NCBI RefSeq assembly: GCF_000002595.2
Contig: NC_057015.1
Location: 2,800,952-2,864,951 of the forward strand
DNA: 64,000 bases
Reading direction: 5' to 3'
From: Chlamydomonas reinhardtii
Taxonomy: Eukaryota > Chlorophyta > Chlorophyceae > Chlamydomonadales > Chlamydomonadaceae
Shown: piece after piece, positions 1 through 11,876 of the stretch
Layout of the letters: each line of letters opens with the position of its first letter
Numbering within the stretch: position 1 is the first letter of the stretch
Notes under the pieces: generated by a model
Databases searched by the model: none
What the model saw: the letters and a program-made list of their open reading frames with translations, nothing else
What the model was told of the DNA's origin: nothing
Made by a program: the position numbers and the translations under genes

Positions 1-1725
1 TGCGGCCAAGTCGCATGAGGACGCGGTGGCGGCGCTCACCAAGCAGCACGAGGCGGCGCTGGCGGCGGCGCAGGCGGAGAGGGACAAGCTGGACAAAGTG
101 CAGGTGAGTTATACGGTGTGTTATACCGTAGCTGGTCCCTGAATTGCACAGCTGCATAGAGGTGTTTGACCCACATCAAGGGCATGGAAGGCCAGGCAGA
201 TGATCAAGTGCCACTCCCGAGCACTGCCCACAATTAGACCTTTGTCCACTCAACGACCCACATCCTTTTTCCGCAGGCCGCGCTTGGCAAGAAGGCTGCG
301 GGGCTGGAGGAGGAGAAAGCGGCGCTGGCAGCTCGTGTGGAGCAGCTGCAGGAGGCGCTTGCCAAGAAGGCGGCGGAGATGGCGGACACCGTGTTCCGAC
401 TCAAGCAGGTGGGGCGTGCAGCTTAAGGCCGGGCGGTTTAAGTTCTTGCTGCGCACAAGAGCTTGCTCGGAAGTAGGGAAACGCAAGATGAGTACCGGTG
501 TGGCACGCATCCGAACATCAGGCCGGTGATCCCGATGCCCTTGACCACTGCGGCCCCAAGCACACATCCACCCACCTGCGCATCCATGCTCTGCCTCTCC
601 CTCCACCTCGACCCGCTCAACCGCCCACATCCGCGCCTCTCCACGCCTCCCTCTCCATCCCCTCAGGACGCCGCCACGGAGCGCGACCAGCTGCTGCGCT
701 CCTACACAGCCGACAAGGAGGTGCTGCAGGCGGAGAGCGCGCAGCTGGCGGCGCAGCTGCGGCAGCAGCTGGCGGACGCGCGTGAGGGCGCGGCACAGCA
801 GTACGCGGAGCTGGAGGCCAACTACAGCGAGCTCAAGGCCAGGTGGGGGCTTAGGAAGCGCTGTGTTGACAGTCGGCAAGTGCAGGGCAGGAGCAGGGCG
901 GGTAGAGAGGGAGCAGAGGGCAGGGAGCGTCTGTGACGCTGGGCACAAGGTGGGACTGTACATGACGGAGACGCGTTGGTGTCCTGGTGCTCAGCCTCTT
1001 TGCCGTCTGTTGCACCGCACACGAGTTGTGGCCCTCGGGACGGTAGGCTGATGCAACTCGAAACATGACTACACAACTCAAAAGTAGTACAACACTGCTT
1101 ACAACACAACAGGTGGGACGCGCGCGAGCCGCGTGAGGAGGACGTCCGCCGCATCGCGGAGCTGGAGGGCTTTGTGCGGCAGCTGGAGGAGCTGGTGCGC
1201 ACCAGCGAGGAGCGTATGGCGCAGCTGCGGGCGGAGCTGCTGCTTCGCGAGGACAACTACAACAAGCACTTCAAGAACGGCGGCGCGGGCGAGAAGGTGG
1301 GGGATGTGCGGGTGCTAGGGTGCTGGCACGGGGTGCCGGGATACGCTCAGATGAGCCGTTTCGGGGGTGCCGCGGGCCCAAAAGATGTTGTGGTGTTTGT
1401 GAGGCTTGGGGCACGGGTGCGGAGCATGCGGGCCAGTGCCTGGGTGGCTGGACCCTGCCAATGTGCTCCGCGCCTACCCCCCCGTGGCTTGGCTAGACGA
1501 CCTAGACCTTCCTCTCATCATCCCATCCTTGTGCATGCCTCTCTGCCTCGCTCCGTGTGTGTCCTGCCGCAGGTGTTGAACGTGGATATGGCCATGAACG
1601 CGCAGAGCGGTGTGGTGGACTGGATGCTGGGCAACAAGAAGAAGCCGGGGGCGGGCACGGCTGGAGACGGCGGCGCCGGCAAGGGCGCGTCCATGGGGCG
1701 AGACAGCGGCAGCGGCCGGAAGTGA
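1..1725 (+). CDS. 3' part of a coiled-coil protein gene, possibly FAM184-like
   Basis: Partial gene running in from the left edge. Exons read as <1-103, 277-408, 667-842, 1113-1296 and 1573-1725 (TGA stop); all junctions are GT-AG and the phases agree. The first four exons encode an uninterrupted Glu/Ala/Lys/Gln-rich heptad-type coiled coil. The last part changes character: it contains LLLREDNYNKHF, then VLNVDMAMNAQSGVVDWML, and ends in a Gly/Lys tail. The LxxRExNxNKxF pattern followed by a short hydrophobic segment recalls the C-terminus of FAM184 proteins, which are coiled-coil proteins of unclear function. That link is from memory and weak. Without the N-terminus it could equally be another cytoskeletal or flagellar coiled-coil protein. 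The coding call is firm; the family is not. Confidence 0.8.
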
Positions 1726-2638
1726 TCGTGAATGCTGGTTGCAGCAGCAGGAGGGCAGTTGAGAGGGTAGTCAAATGTGGCGACAGGGGTGTCCGGGTGT
1801 GGGTGCTGGGTGCTGAGTCGAATGTGCAGCTGTGCTCACAGCGGCGTACATACTTGGTTGGGCGGTGCTGTGTTTAAGCGCGGTGGGGCCTTGGAATGTT
1901 TGTTAGGTGGCGGTCGGAGGCGCAGGGCATGGCCGTGGCGTCGGCTTGACGGTGATTGAAGCAGCGCGTACAATTCATGCATTACTTGTGCATTTGTACA
2001 GATGAGCAACAACAGGCACCTGGTGCTGTGAAGCTCGGGTGCAGTGAGCACTGAGCCGGTAAGCTGTAACAGTGTGACATTGACCTGCATTGACTGGTGA
2101 CTGGCGCATACCAATCGCACCGTTGTGAGATATTCAATAGCATCATACAAAGAAGCACAAGATTTAAATGAGGTAGCCGCGACAGCCTGCTGCAGGCGCA
2201 CGGGATCCGTTCCCGCCAAGCCCCTTGGCCAATCCCCCCTGCATGTCGCCAACTCATCTTGTGTCTCTCGTGCATCTCTGTACCGTCAACGCATAGCTTG
2301 TCCAGCACACTCTTCAGCACTGACGCAGCTTGACACATCCAAACTTGTGCCGTCGGCGCTGCTCCCACCCAGCCACTGCGACCCGCTCGAATTTGAAAAG
2401 CCTACTTTCCGGAAGCCCGTGCCCGCAAGCTCGCCACCGCACTCAAACGCGAGGCCATTTGCAGGTCACTGCCAGTCGCTGCAGCATCGAGTGAGTGAGC
2501 GGTGCGATAGCGAGCAGCGTTGCCGCGCTCGGGTCCCATCCACCCGACCCCGGTTGTGCGCGTCACAGCTGCGCTCGCGGACCGCCATTGCCACGCCAAT
2601 CACTGCGCCCTACAACTGCGCGCTCACACAATGCAGGA
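1726..2638. other. spacer: 3' UTR of coiled-coil gene and promoter/5' UTR of PLATZ gene
   Basis: No exon with coding character is seen up to about 2495. A TGTAA signal at 2065-2069 probably ends the first gene. The stretch 2495-2638 is open in frame with the PLATZ first exon and may be either extra N-terminal codons or 5' UTR. Confidence 0.5.
2065..2069 (+). terminator. TGTAA polyadenylation signal
   Basis: TGTAA, the usual green-algal nuclear poly(A) signal, lies 340 bases after the stop of the coiled-coil gene. Confidence 0.5.
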
Positions 2639-5600
2639 ATGTTACCAGGGAGCGCGGCCGGCGGCCGCGGCCGGGGCGCCGGTCCTCCCGCCAAGCCGTC
2701 TTCCGCGGCTCGCCGCAGCTCGCAATCAAGCAGCTCCGCAGCGCCTGCTGCTGAAGCTCTCGAGGCTGGCAATGCCAATGGCGGTGCCAGTGCTAGCAGC
2801 GGGTGCGCGCTGTCCACCGCCGAGTTAAAAGTATTGCTGTCGGCCGCTCAGCGCCTCTTCCAGCCCTGCCCCCGCTGCTTCAATGCTGCCGGCGGCACGC
2901 GCAACGCGCACACCTGCTTCCTGGACCTCAACCAAATTACGGTCAGTGCTGGTTAGGCAACCAGTGAATGCAAACGTTCATTCGGAAAGAGGGCTGCGCA
3001 GAAGAGGCCACAAGGGTGCGTGTTAAGGATACCGTAGTAAGCGCGCAGCTGCGTGGGCAGGCTAGTGGCCTGTGCCCGAAAGTGCAACACCCCTACGTAG
3101 GGCATGACATGCAACCGACGCTAACGCTGACCTGGCGACACCGTATTTGCTGCAGGCGGCCTGCAGCGGCGGCGGCAATGGTAGTCGCCCCTTGGATGAA
3201 GACGATGATGAGGCAGTGAAGGAGGCGGCGGATGCGGCGGCGGCGGCGGCCTGCTGCCACAACTGCGCGCGTGACGGCGCGGCGGACGGCGGGCGTCAGG
3301 TCCAGATCCGGCGTAACACCTATTGTGACGGTGCGGAAGGGGCTGGGGGCTAGCGTGTGGGCGGGTCAGTGGGTGGGTCAGCGGGCGAGGCGGCCGTCAG
3401 GTTCTGGTAGCTTGGCAGCCAGGACAGTAGAAGAGCTAGCTGGCAGGCAAGGTGTTGCAGCGGCAGGATAAGCCCAGGGGCCGTGCCGTGCATTACAATC
3501 GCAAGGGCCGCCATGTTTGCCCCTCACGCACACCACTTCCAAGCCACACGTTGTCGCCACGCCGCAGTGCTGCGTGCCGCCGACGCGGCTGCGCTGTACG
3601 ACATTGGCGGCGTGCAGCAGTTCTCCATCAACGGCCACAAGGTGGTGTTCCTGCACGCACGGCCGCAGAAGAGCAAGTAAGTTAAGCCCCCGGTTCGTGC
3701 GGTGGCCGCTGCGATGCGAGGCTGCATGGGTGAAGCGGCCCTGCTATCCCCGACCTGCCCCACTACTGTTGGGAAAGCACTAGGGGAGCGGTCAACACCA
3801 TGTGTGCACCAGCTCATTCCGCTCTGCACCCCGCCTCACGCCACTTGCGGCCGCCGCCCCACAGGCCCGGCGCCGTGTCTGAGTGCGGCCACTGCCACCG
3901 CTCGCTGATGGACGCCGGGTCGCGCCACTGCTCGCTCGAGTGCAAACTCAACTGGCAGCAGCGCGCGCCGCCGCTCACGCAGGAGCAGGTGCGCACGGCC
4001 TGACGCCGCACCCAAGGCGCTGCCATTGCATGCGCCATAGCCCCAACCCAGATCTTCCCCCGCCATGCACCGCTCAGCTAATCCAGCACCCACACTGTTT
4101 GATACGGTACCACTCTGGACCGCCCTCAGGTGGAGGCCGCCTGCACCGCCGGCGGCGACCCGCGGCAGCTCAAGATCCCACGCCGCCTGACCGGCGACGA
4201 GCCACCGCCACAGCACCAGCCGCCAGCGCCAGCGCTGCCGCCACCGCCGTCGCAGCTGCCGCTGCTGCCGCCGCCACAGCAGCAGAGCGCGGGCCCGCAC
4301 AGCAGCTCGCCCTTCGCTGTGGCTGGTGCCAGTCCCTGGCAGCAGCACGCTGCATCGACGGCCGGGGCGGCCGCCGCTGCCTCGGCCGCAGCTGCCGGTG
4401 CCGCCCAGGCGGGTGGCGGCTCCAGCCCCGATGACGCGGTGGCACACGGTGGCGGCGGCATTGGCAGCGGCGGGGCCTCGGGCCGCCGCAGCCAGCCGCG
4501 CCGTCGCAGCACCGGGCAGATGGCAGACGGCTTCTACCTCGGCCTCAGCGGCGGCATTGCCGGGGCCAATGAGCCGTCGGCAATGGAGGACACGGCTGCA
4601 GCCGCTTCATGGGCAGCGGAGCTCGAGCCCGGCGCAGCCGCGTCGGACGTCATGGGCGCAGCTGTGCTGCTGTCGCGTCTGCAGCACCCGCCGCAGCACG
4701 GCAGCAGCCGACCGCCGCGCCCGCCCCAGCACGGCACGTACGCGCGCCCGCCGGCCCTGCCCCGGCCGGGGCGATGTCCCGCCGCCGCCACCGGGCTGCT
4801 ACCCACAGCAGCAGGAGCCTACGGCGGCCAGATACCCCGTAGCCAGGGTGCCGGCGCCGCTGCCGCCGGCGGCGCCACCGCTAGCGGCTGCACCGAGGAC
4901 AAGAGAGGACTCGAGCAAGGAGAGGCGGAGCCGCCACCACAGTCACAGCCACGGCGCTGGCGCGAGGACGCGGGCACCGTGGGCGCGGCGGCAAACAGCG
5001 CGCAGCTGCTGCTGCAGGGAGGCACCAGCTGCACCACTAGCAGTGGTGGCCGTGTTGCTGTGCCGCTGGCAACGAACGCGGTGTTGAGGACGGAGCACGT
5101 GGACCTTGCCCGGTTCCTACTGGACCAGCTGCGGGCAAGGGGTATCTCATGCGGTATGCCGCCACCATCAATCACGGCGGTACCGCTACCGGCTGCCGAG
5201 GGCGGGATGGGCGGCGGCATCAGCAGCGGAGCGACTGCTGCCGGTGCCGCTGCCGTCAACCGGCGCCGCATGTCCGCAAGCGATGTTGGTCCGCCGCCGC
5301 CCGCCGCGGCCACGTCGGCGGCTGGCTCTGATCTGCAGCGACTGCCACTATTGTTGGGAGAGGCTGCAGTGATTCGCTGCGCCACGGGCCCCTCTGTCGT
5401 CGCAGCGCCCGTCGCCTCAGCCGCCGCCGTCGGAGCCAGGCCTGCTGCCGCAGGCTCTGATGCTCGCAGCGGCACTGCCAGGCACGGCGGCGGCATGGGT
5501 CTCAAGCGGCGGTCGGCAAGTATGGACCTGGGAGAAGTCTTTCGCCAGCAGCCCAACTTCTCAGTCACAGCCGCTGCCGGTGCTGCTAGCGGTGGTTACG

Positions 5601-6151
5601 GATGTGGCTACGGCGGCGGCTCCGCTACGGCTGTGAATGACGACTTCTCAGAGGTTACGTCGCCACACCGGTTTGGAGGTCGCGGGCAACGGCCTGCGGG
5701 CCCGCAAGCGGCGCATGGAGCAGGCCGTGGTGTCATTGGAGCAGCAGGCAGTGCGCCGGCTGCGGCGGCTGAGGCGGACGCGCTGGCTGCACACATGGCC
5801 TTGCTGAGCCCCTCCCGGCTGCAGCGGCCGCTGCTGCCATGGGAACGGCGGGTGCCTGCAGCTGCAGCCGGTGGCTTGGGTGAAGCTGCAGCTGGCGGCA
5901 GCGATGGCCATATGACAGCAGGGAGCCTCACTGCCGCCGTGGCGGCGTGGTCCAGGTCACGTCGCGGCAGCGGCGACCTTTTTGGCACATGGGTCGGGAC
6001 CTCCCTTCCCGGAGGACTTCCCAGCCAGCCCGCAGGCGCGCAAATGGAGCCAGCAGTGACCACGAGCAGTAACGACGACGGCGAGCAGGCGACTGGCCCG
6101 CGCCGCGTGAAGGCGCGCAAGGGTCAGCCTCACCAAGCGGCCCTGGCCTAG
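2639..6151 (+). CDS. PLATZ-family zinc-dependent DNA-binding protein (copy 1)
   Basis: Exons 2639-2941, 3156-3330, 3568-3676, 3865-3988 and 4130-6151, giving about 910 aa; an in-frame ATG at 2495 would add 48 residues. PLATZ proteins are plant-lineage transcription factors that bind A/T-rich DNA through two zinc-binding modules. The first module is spread over residues about 77-138 (CPRCF, HTC, then CCHNC), followed by QIRRNTYCD and the core GGVQQFSINGHKVVFLHARP. The second module, CGHC...HCSLEC near residues 202-222, is exactly C-x2-C-x11-C-x3-C. The remaining 670 residues are Ala/Gly/Ser/Pro-rich with conserved islands: KRRSASM, EVTSP, SPSRLQRPLLPWERR (about 785-812) and a basic end RRVKARKG. 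This tail is far longer than in land-plant PLATZ proteins, which are usually about 200-260 aa. A second copy lies inverted at 50485-55173. Confidence 0.9.
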
Positions 6152-6970
6152 ACACTGCAGGAATTCGACTTGTACAACCTAGAACTTTCGGGCATGGCGA
6201 AGACTCAGCAATAAAAAAGCTTTCTCTATAAAACAACTGTCAAGTGCCCCAAAGAGACGAACAGGCGCGCTGCTGCAGTAGAAGTTTGCTGGCAGATACC
6301 AAGTTTAAATGTTGTCGCAGAGGGTCTGTAGATAGCGGGAACTAGAACGCGACTAGGGTTGCCAACCTTTGACGAATCCAGGAGGGACTTTTCCAGGCCC
6401 GGCTGTCGTTTCCGTTTTGGTACTGATTCCTGTGTCGCTCCTTCCGTTCTGACTCAAGTTTTAAGGTATCGATCGGTATGATTATTCGCGCATAGGAGCT
6501 ACGCGTGCGAAACTGCAGAACTGGCTGACGAGGCCGGAAGGCCATTGACGCCAGGTAGCCTCCTTACCTCAATAAATCTTTAAGTTATTAGCTGGCATAT
6601 GGTCCTAACGGGCTACCGGTGGGACACCGCGCTGCTCGGTCAATCGAAGTTTTTCGCCACCCATTTCCCACACCAGCGCGCACGCATTTGTGTCGCTGTA
6701 AAGGCCAATCTGAAATAACTTCATTCACTAATAAAGGATTCATTTGGCAGGCCAATTGGCCCCAGTCTGGCTGGTTGTTGGAATTCGGCCTGCATTGGCC
6801 TTGGCCTCTACGGAGCGCAGCGGTCGGGCATAACTTAAGCCGGCGCGTATTTATTGCTTCAGACATACGCTGAGCGCTGCTCACTTACATAGTCAGGCGC
6901 GCCTGGCTTTCCTTCTCCATACAGGAGACCCACCCTAAACGGTTGCGCCACTCGGCGCGGCGGAGCGACA
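6152..6970. other. spacer: PLATZ 3' UTR and transporter promoter
   Basis: No exon is seen. AATAAA occurs near 6211 and TGTAA at 6697-6701, so the PLATZ 3' UTR may reach about 550 bases. The area around 6570-6600 is AT-rich, unlike its surroundings. The last 270 bases would be the transporter promoter and leader. Confidence 0.4.
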
Positions 6971-8231
6971 ATGGCCGCGTTATCATGGCAAGGAATTGTG
7001 GCGGTCACGTTCACAGCCCTCGCCTTCGTGGTGATGGCTGCTGACTGGGGTGAGGCGGGGGAAGCGCAAGCGTAGGCGCGAAAGTGCAGAAACGGGTCCA
7101 TGCATTGCGGTCGCTATGGCGGGGTTCACGCGCGCTGGCTCTAGCACTGGATGACATTATGGTATATTGCTATTGGCGCATGGTTCGCATCGTCATCTGC
7201 ATATCAGCATCCCGACGTACGTGTTTGCCACTTCGTCTCCGTGGCACGCACCGCGCGCCAGTAGATGTGCTCGCGTCGCTCAGTTGTTAACCCGCCCCGC
7301 CCTGCCATATCCTGCCACTCACGCGCAGTGGGACCTGACATCACCTTCACGGTACTACTCGCCTTCCTTACGGCATTCGATGGGCAAATCGTCACGGTTG
7401 CCAAAGCCGCGGCCGGCTACGGCAACACAGGCCTTCTTACAGTCGTGTTCCTGTACTGGGTGGCCGAGGGCATCACCCAGACCGGCGGCCTGGAGCTGAT
7501 TATGAACTACGTGCTGGGCCGCTCCCGCTCCGTGCACTGGGCGCTGGTGCGCTCCATGTTCCCCGTCATGGTCCTGTCCGCCTTCCTGAACAACACCCCC
7601 TGCGTGTGAGTAACGTGCATGCATGTTGGCTCTCTGGGTTGAGTGGGCCTGGTTTGCCTGTGTGAGTGTATGTGACCACAGGCCCGCTGCTGTACCTCCG
7701 TCCCTTAGCCCTCTCGCTGCTCAGTCACGCCCTTGCCTTCCTCGCTCATTCCTGCTCCTCTCACACCCGCAGCACCTTCATGATCCCCATCCTGATCTCG
7801 TGGGGCCGGCGCTGCGGCGTGCCCATCAAGAAGTTGCTCATCCCGTTGTCGTACGCGGCCGTGCTGGGCGGCACCTGCACCTCCATCGGCACCTCCACCA
7901 ACCTGGTCATCGTGGGTCTGCAGGACGCGCGCTACGCCAAGTCCAAGCAGGTCGACCAGGCCAAGTTCCAGATCTTTGACATCGCGCCGTACGGTACGTG
8001 TGTGTGCGGGTATGGGGTTGGTGGCTGGTTACGGGCACCCCCGGTGACGGGTTCATAAGTGGTTCACTTTTTGGTGAATGGGTGGGAGAGGGCTGCGAGC
8101 GCTTGGCCTGAAGATTCGGGTCCTTTCGTTCTCAGCTGCCCAGCTGTCCCACTTCGCCGACCCCGCCATACAACCACACACAACACAACTATGCCGCCCG
8201 CTCCTAACCTTCGACGTACACTCTCCACACT

Positions 8232-8293
<62 letters not shown>

Positions 8294-10254
8294 CACGTGC
8301 AGGTGTTCCCTACGCGCTGTGGGGCTTCGTGTTCATCCTGCTGGCCCAGGGCTTCCTGCTTCCCGGCAACAGCTCCCGCTACGCCAAGGACCTACTGCTG
8401 GCGGTGCGCGTGCTGCCCAGCTCCTCCGTGGTGAAGAAGAAGCTCAAGGACTCGGGTCTGCTGCAGCAGAACGGCTTTGACGTCACCGCCATCTACCGCA
8501 ACGGCCAGCTGATCAAGTAAGCTTCGTGCGTGGTTGGTGCGCGTGCGGGATGCATACCGTAGTAGCTTGTGGTTCCGCATGCCGGTGCGGGAAGCTGAGG
8601 ACACGGGCTTGAGGGGAAGCGTGCCGTGGCGCATGGTGCTTGATCCTGACTGTGTACTGTTGGTGTGCCACCGGCCGGCAGGATCTCGGATCCGTCAATC
8701 GTTCTCGACGGTGGCGACATCCTGTACGTGTCTGGAGAGCTGGATGTTGTGGAGTTTGTGGGTGAGGAGTACGGACTGGCGCTGGTCAACCAGGAGCAGG
8801 AGCTTGCGGCCGAACGCCCCTTCGGCTCCGGCGAGGAAGCCGTGTTCTCCGCCAATGGCGCCGCGCCCTACCACAAGCTGGTCCAGGTGGGGGAAGAGTC
8901 TGCGATGCGTGTGCGCCTAGCTAGGTGTGAGTGTTGTGTTATTACCGTATGTGTTTCGAGAAACCATTATTGCGGCACGGTTGAATTGCTGGAGGGTGCA
9001 CGTGCAACTGAGGTGACTGACGTGTGCCAAACGCCCAAACGCGCCTCCCCGCAGGCCAAGCTGAGCAAGACCAGTGACCTGATCGGCCGCACCGTTCGTG
9101 AGGTGTCGTGGCAGGGCCGCTTCGGTCTGATCCCCGTGGCTATCCAGCGCGGCAACGGCCGCGAGGACGGCCGCCTGAGCGATGTGGTCCTGGCCGCCGG
9201 CGATGTGCTGCTGCTTGACACCAGTGAGTCTTTGTCTGGTCACTCTGGTTGCGCGTGTCTATCTTTGTGCTTGGCAATTCATTTGTATGTTCCAACATAT
9301 CGTCTGGTCGCTCCGTCTCCCCTCATGGTGCCATGTGGCTGTAACCCTACCTGCCCGATCCCCGTCTTCATCGGAGCGCAGCTCCCTTTTACGATGAGGA
9401 CCGTGAGGACATCAAGACCAACTTTGATGGCAAGCTGCACGCGGTGAAGGACGGCGCTGCCAAGGAGTTCGTTGTAAGTTAACGTTCTTGGAGTATGTGC
9501 TCGGTATCATTCCCGGCATTTTTTGAAAGATATGACGGGGCGCCATCAATACTCATCACGCACGCCTGTATGCACCTCCGCGCTCCCTCCCTCAGATCGG
9601 AGTCAAGGTCAAGAAGAGCGCCGAGGTGGTTGGCAAGACCGTGTCCGCCGCCGGCCTGCGCGGCATCCCCGGCCTGTTCGTGCTGTCCGTGGACCACGCC
9701 GACGGCACCAGCGTGGACTCCTCCGACTACCTGTACAAGATCCAGCCCGTGAGTTGCGTATGGGCCGTTGTCACAGTGATATTGTGTGCCGCTGGTGCGT
9801 TTATCATACCTAGCGCCGCACCGCAGCCTAAGCTTGCTCGTTGGGCGGCGCTGGGTGGAGGCAGGCGCCTCCATGCCCGAAAGACACGGGGCCGCTCATC
9901 ACCGCCGCCATGCACGCGCTTGCATTTATGCCAACCCGTCACCATGCAAACGAGTAATTCACACGCAATACCCAACGCGAAACACGCACACAGGATGACA
10001 CCATCTGGATCGCCGCTGACGTGGCCGCCGTGGGCTTCCTGTCCAAGTTCCCTGGCCTGGAGCTGGTGCAGCAGGAGCAGGTGGACAAGACCGGGACCTC
10101 CATCCTCTACCGCCACCTGGTGCAGGCGGCCGTGAGCCACAAGGGCCCACTGGTCGGCAAGACCGTGCGCGACGTCCGCTTCCGCACCCTCTACAACGCC
10201 GCCGTCGTGGCTGTGCACAGGTGTGTAGGGGCGTGTTCAGAAATTGAGATAGCA

Positions 10255-10291
<37 letters not shown>

Positions 10292-11803
10292 CGCGCGCAC
10301 ATGGCTTGGCTACATGCCATGCCTATTCGGCTGGCGCGCCTCAAAAGCCGCTAATCTCGTTCGGCTGCCGTGCCCTACCGTACCTCCTCTGCCTCCTCCT
10401 GTCCAGATCTAATGCCCATGCCCGCCGCCACCAATCCCTCTGCCCGCAGGGAGAACGCGCGCATCCCGCTCAAGGTCCAGGACATCGTGCTGCAGGGCGG
10501 CGACGTGCTCCTGATCAGCTGCCACACCAACTGGGCGGACGAGCACCGCCACGACAAGTCCTTCGTGCTGGTGCAGCCCGTGCCCGACTCCTCGCCGCCC
10601 AAGCGCAGCCGCATGATCATCGGTGTGCTGCTGGCCACTGGCATGGTGCTGACCCAGATCATCGGCGGCCTGAAGAACAAGGAGTACATCCACCTGTGGC
10701 CCTGCGCCGTGCTCACCGCCGCGCTCATGCTGCTGACCGGCTGCATGAACGCCGACCAGACTCGCAAGGCGATCATGTGGGGTGAGTTTTCTCTGAGCTA
10801 GCTGGCTTTGCGGCCTTTGCTTGCCGTACGGTATCGCATCGATCGTGCACCCGTGCTCCTACCTTCCACGCTACCCAACTTGCCTGTCAACCACCATTCA
10901 GTTGGTTGCTTGTCGAAGCTTAACTGATGACTGGCTCGTTGCTCCTCTTGATGCAGACGTCTACCTGACCATCGCCGCCGCCTTCGGTGTGTCGGCCGCG
11001 CTGGAGGGCACGGGTGTGGCTGCGAAGTTCGCCAATGCCATCATCTCCATCGGCAAGGGCGCTGGCGGCACTGGCGCCGCCCTCATTGCTAGTGAGTAAA
11101 GTCACGGGGCAGCCGCACACGTCGAAGAAAGGGCACCCACAAAAGGGCTTCGATGGAAGTACCCCTAACGCGGGTGCCGCGCTGTCGCATCAGCACGTTC
11201 ATGCACACGTGTGTACAATGGCTTACTGTGCGCCCTCCTACCCCTTGCCCCCAACCCACAGTCTACATCGCCACCGCCCTGCTGTCCGAGCTGCTGACCA
11301 ACAATGCCGCCGGCGCCATCATGTATCCTATCGCGGCCATCGCCGGCGACGCCCTCAAGATCACGCCCAAGGACACCTCCGTCGCCATCATGCTCGGCGC
11401 CTCTGCCGGCTTCGTGAACCCCTTCTCCTACCAGACCAACCTGATGGTGTACGCGGCCGGTAACTACAGCGTGCGCGAGTTCGCCATCGTGGGCGCGCCG
11501 TTCCAGGTCTGGCTCATGATTGTGGCCGGCTTCATCCTGGTGTACCGCAACCAGTGGCACCAGGTCTGGATCGTGTCTTGGATCTGCACCGCCGGCATCG
11601 TGCTGCTGCCCGCGCTGTACTTCCTGCTACCCACCCGGATCCAGATTAAGATCGACGGGTTCTTCGAGCGAATTGCGGCCGTGCTCAACCCCAAGGCCGC
11701 GCTGGAGCGCCGCCGCTCGCTGCGCCGCCAGGTGTCGCATACGCGCACCGACGACAGCGGCAGCTCGGGCAGCCCCCTGCCCGCGCCCAAGATTGTTGCG
11801 TAA
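6971..11803 (+). CDS. SLT: SLT/SAC1-type Na+/sulfate (SLC13-like) transporter with RCK-C domains
   Basis: Exons 6971-7049, 7329-7605, 7773-7993, 8303-8516, 8682-8886, 9055-9223, 9382-9473, 9596-9748, 9994-10220, 10450-10781, 10957-11091 and 11262-11803; all GT-AG with matching phase, 881 aa. The protein is a plasma-membrane anion transporter of the divalent anion:Na+ symporter type. Membrane half 1 (residues about 5-215) carries SAFLNNTP and GGTCTSIGTSTNLVI. The middle (about 215-600) holds four RCK-C/TrkA-C-like modules, for example LIGRTVREVSWQGRF and LVGKTVRDVRFRTLY. Membrane half 2 (about 610-830) carries LLTNNAAGAIMYPIA and ASAGFVNPFSYQTNLMV. This layout is that of Chlamydomonas SLT1-3 and the sensor SAC1, which act in sulfate uptake and sulfur-starvation responses. 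I infer a transporter; which paralog it is cannot be settled by eye. The C-tail is Arg/Ser-rich and probably cytosolic. Confidence 0.92.
8229..8297 (+). repeat. (CA)n microsatellite in transporter intron
   Basis: An almost pure CA run that ends about five bases before the acceptor at 8302, within the intron 7994-8302. Confidence 0.95.
10257..10288 (+). repeat. (GT)n microsatellite in transporter intron
   Basis: A pure GT run starting about 36 bases after the donor at 10221. Confidence 0.95.
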
Positions 11804-11871
11804 GCAGTCGATTGAAAACATGCGGGCGCGCACGCGGCTTGCCTGTGATCGTGGGGTGCTAAGTTGGGCGA

Positions 11872-11876
11872 TGTAA
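11872..11876 (+). terminator. TGTAA polyadenylation signal
   Basis: TGTAA lies about 70 bases after the transporter stop codon; this is a short but plausible 3' UTR. Confidence 0.4.

Noticed and set aside
38-1725. Naming the first gene as a specific flagellar protein
   Set aside because: Only the C-terminal coiled coil is present; composition alone cannot separate FAM184-like proteins from other coiled-coil proteins.
4170-4512. Overlapping antisense Ala/Arg-rich frames in the PLATZ tail
   Set aside because: Mirror frames of Gln/Ala/Pro codon runs with no homology and no splice or poly(A) support.
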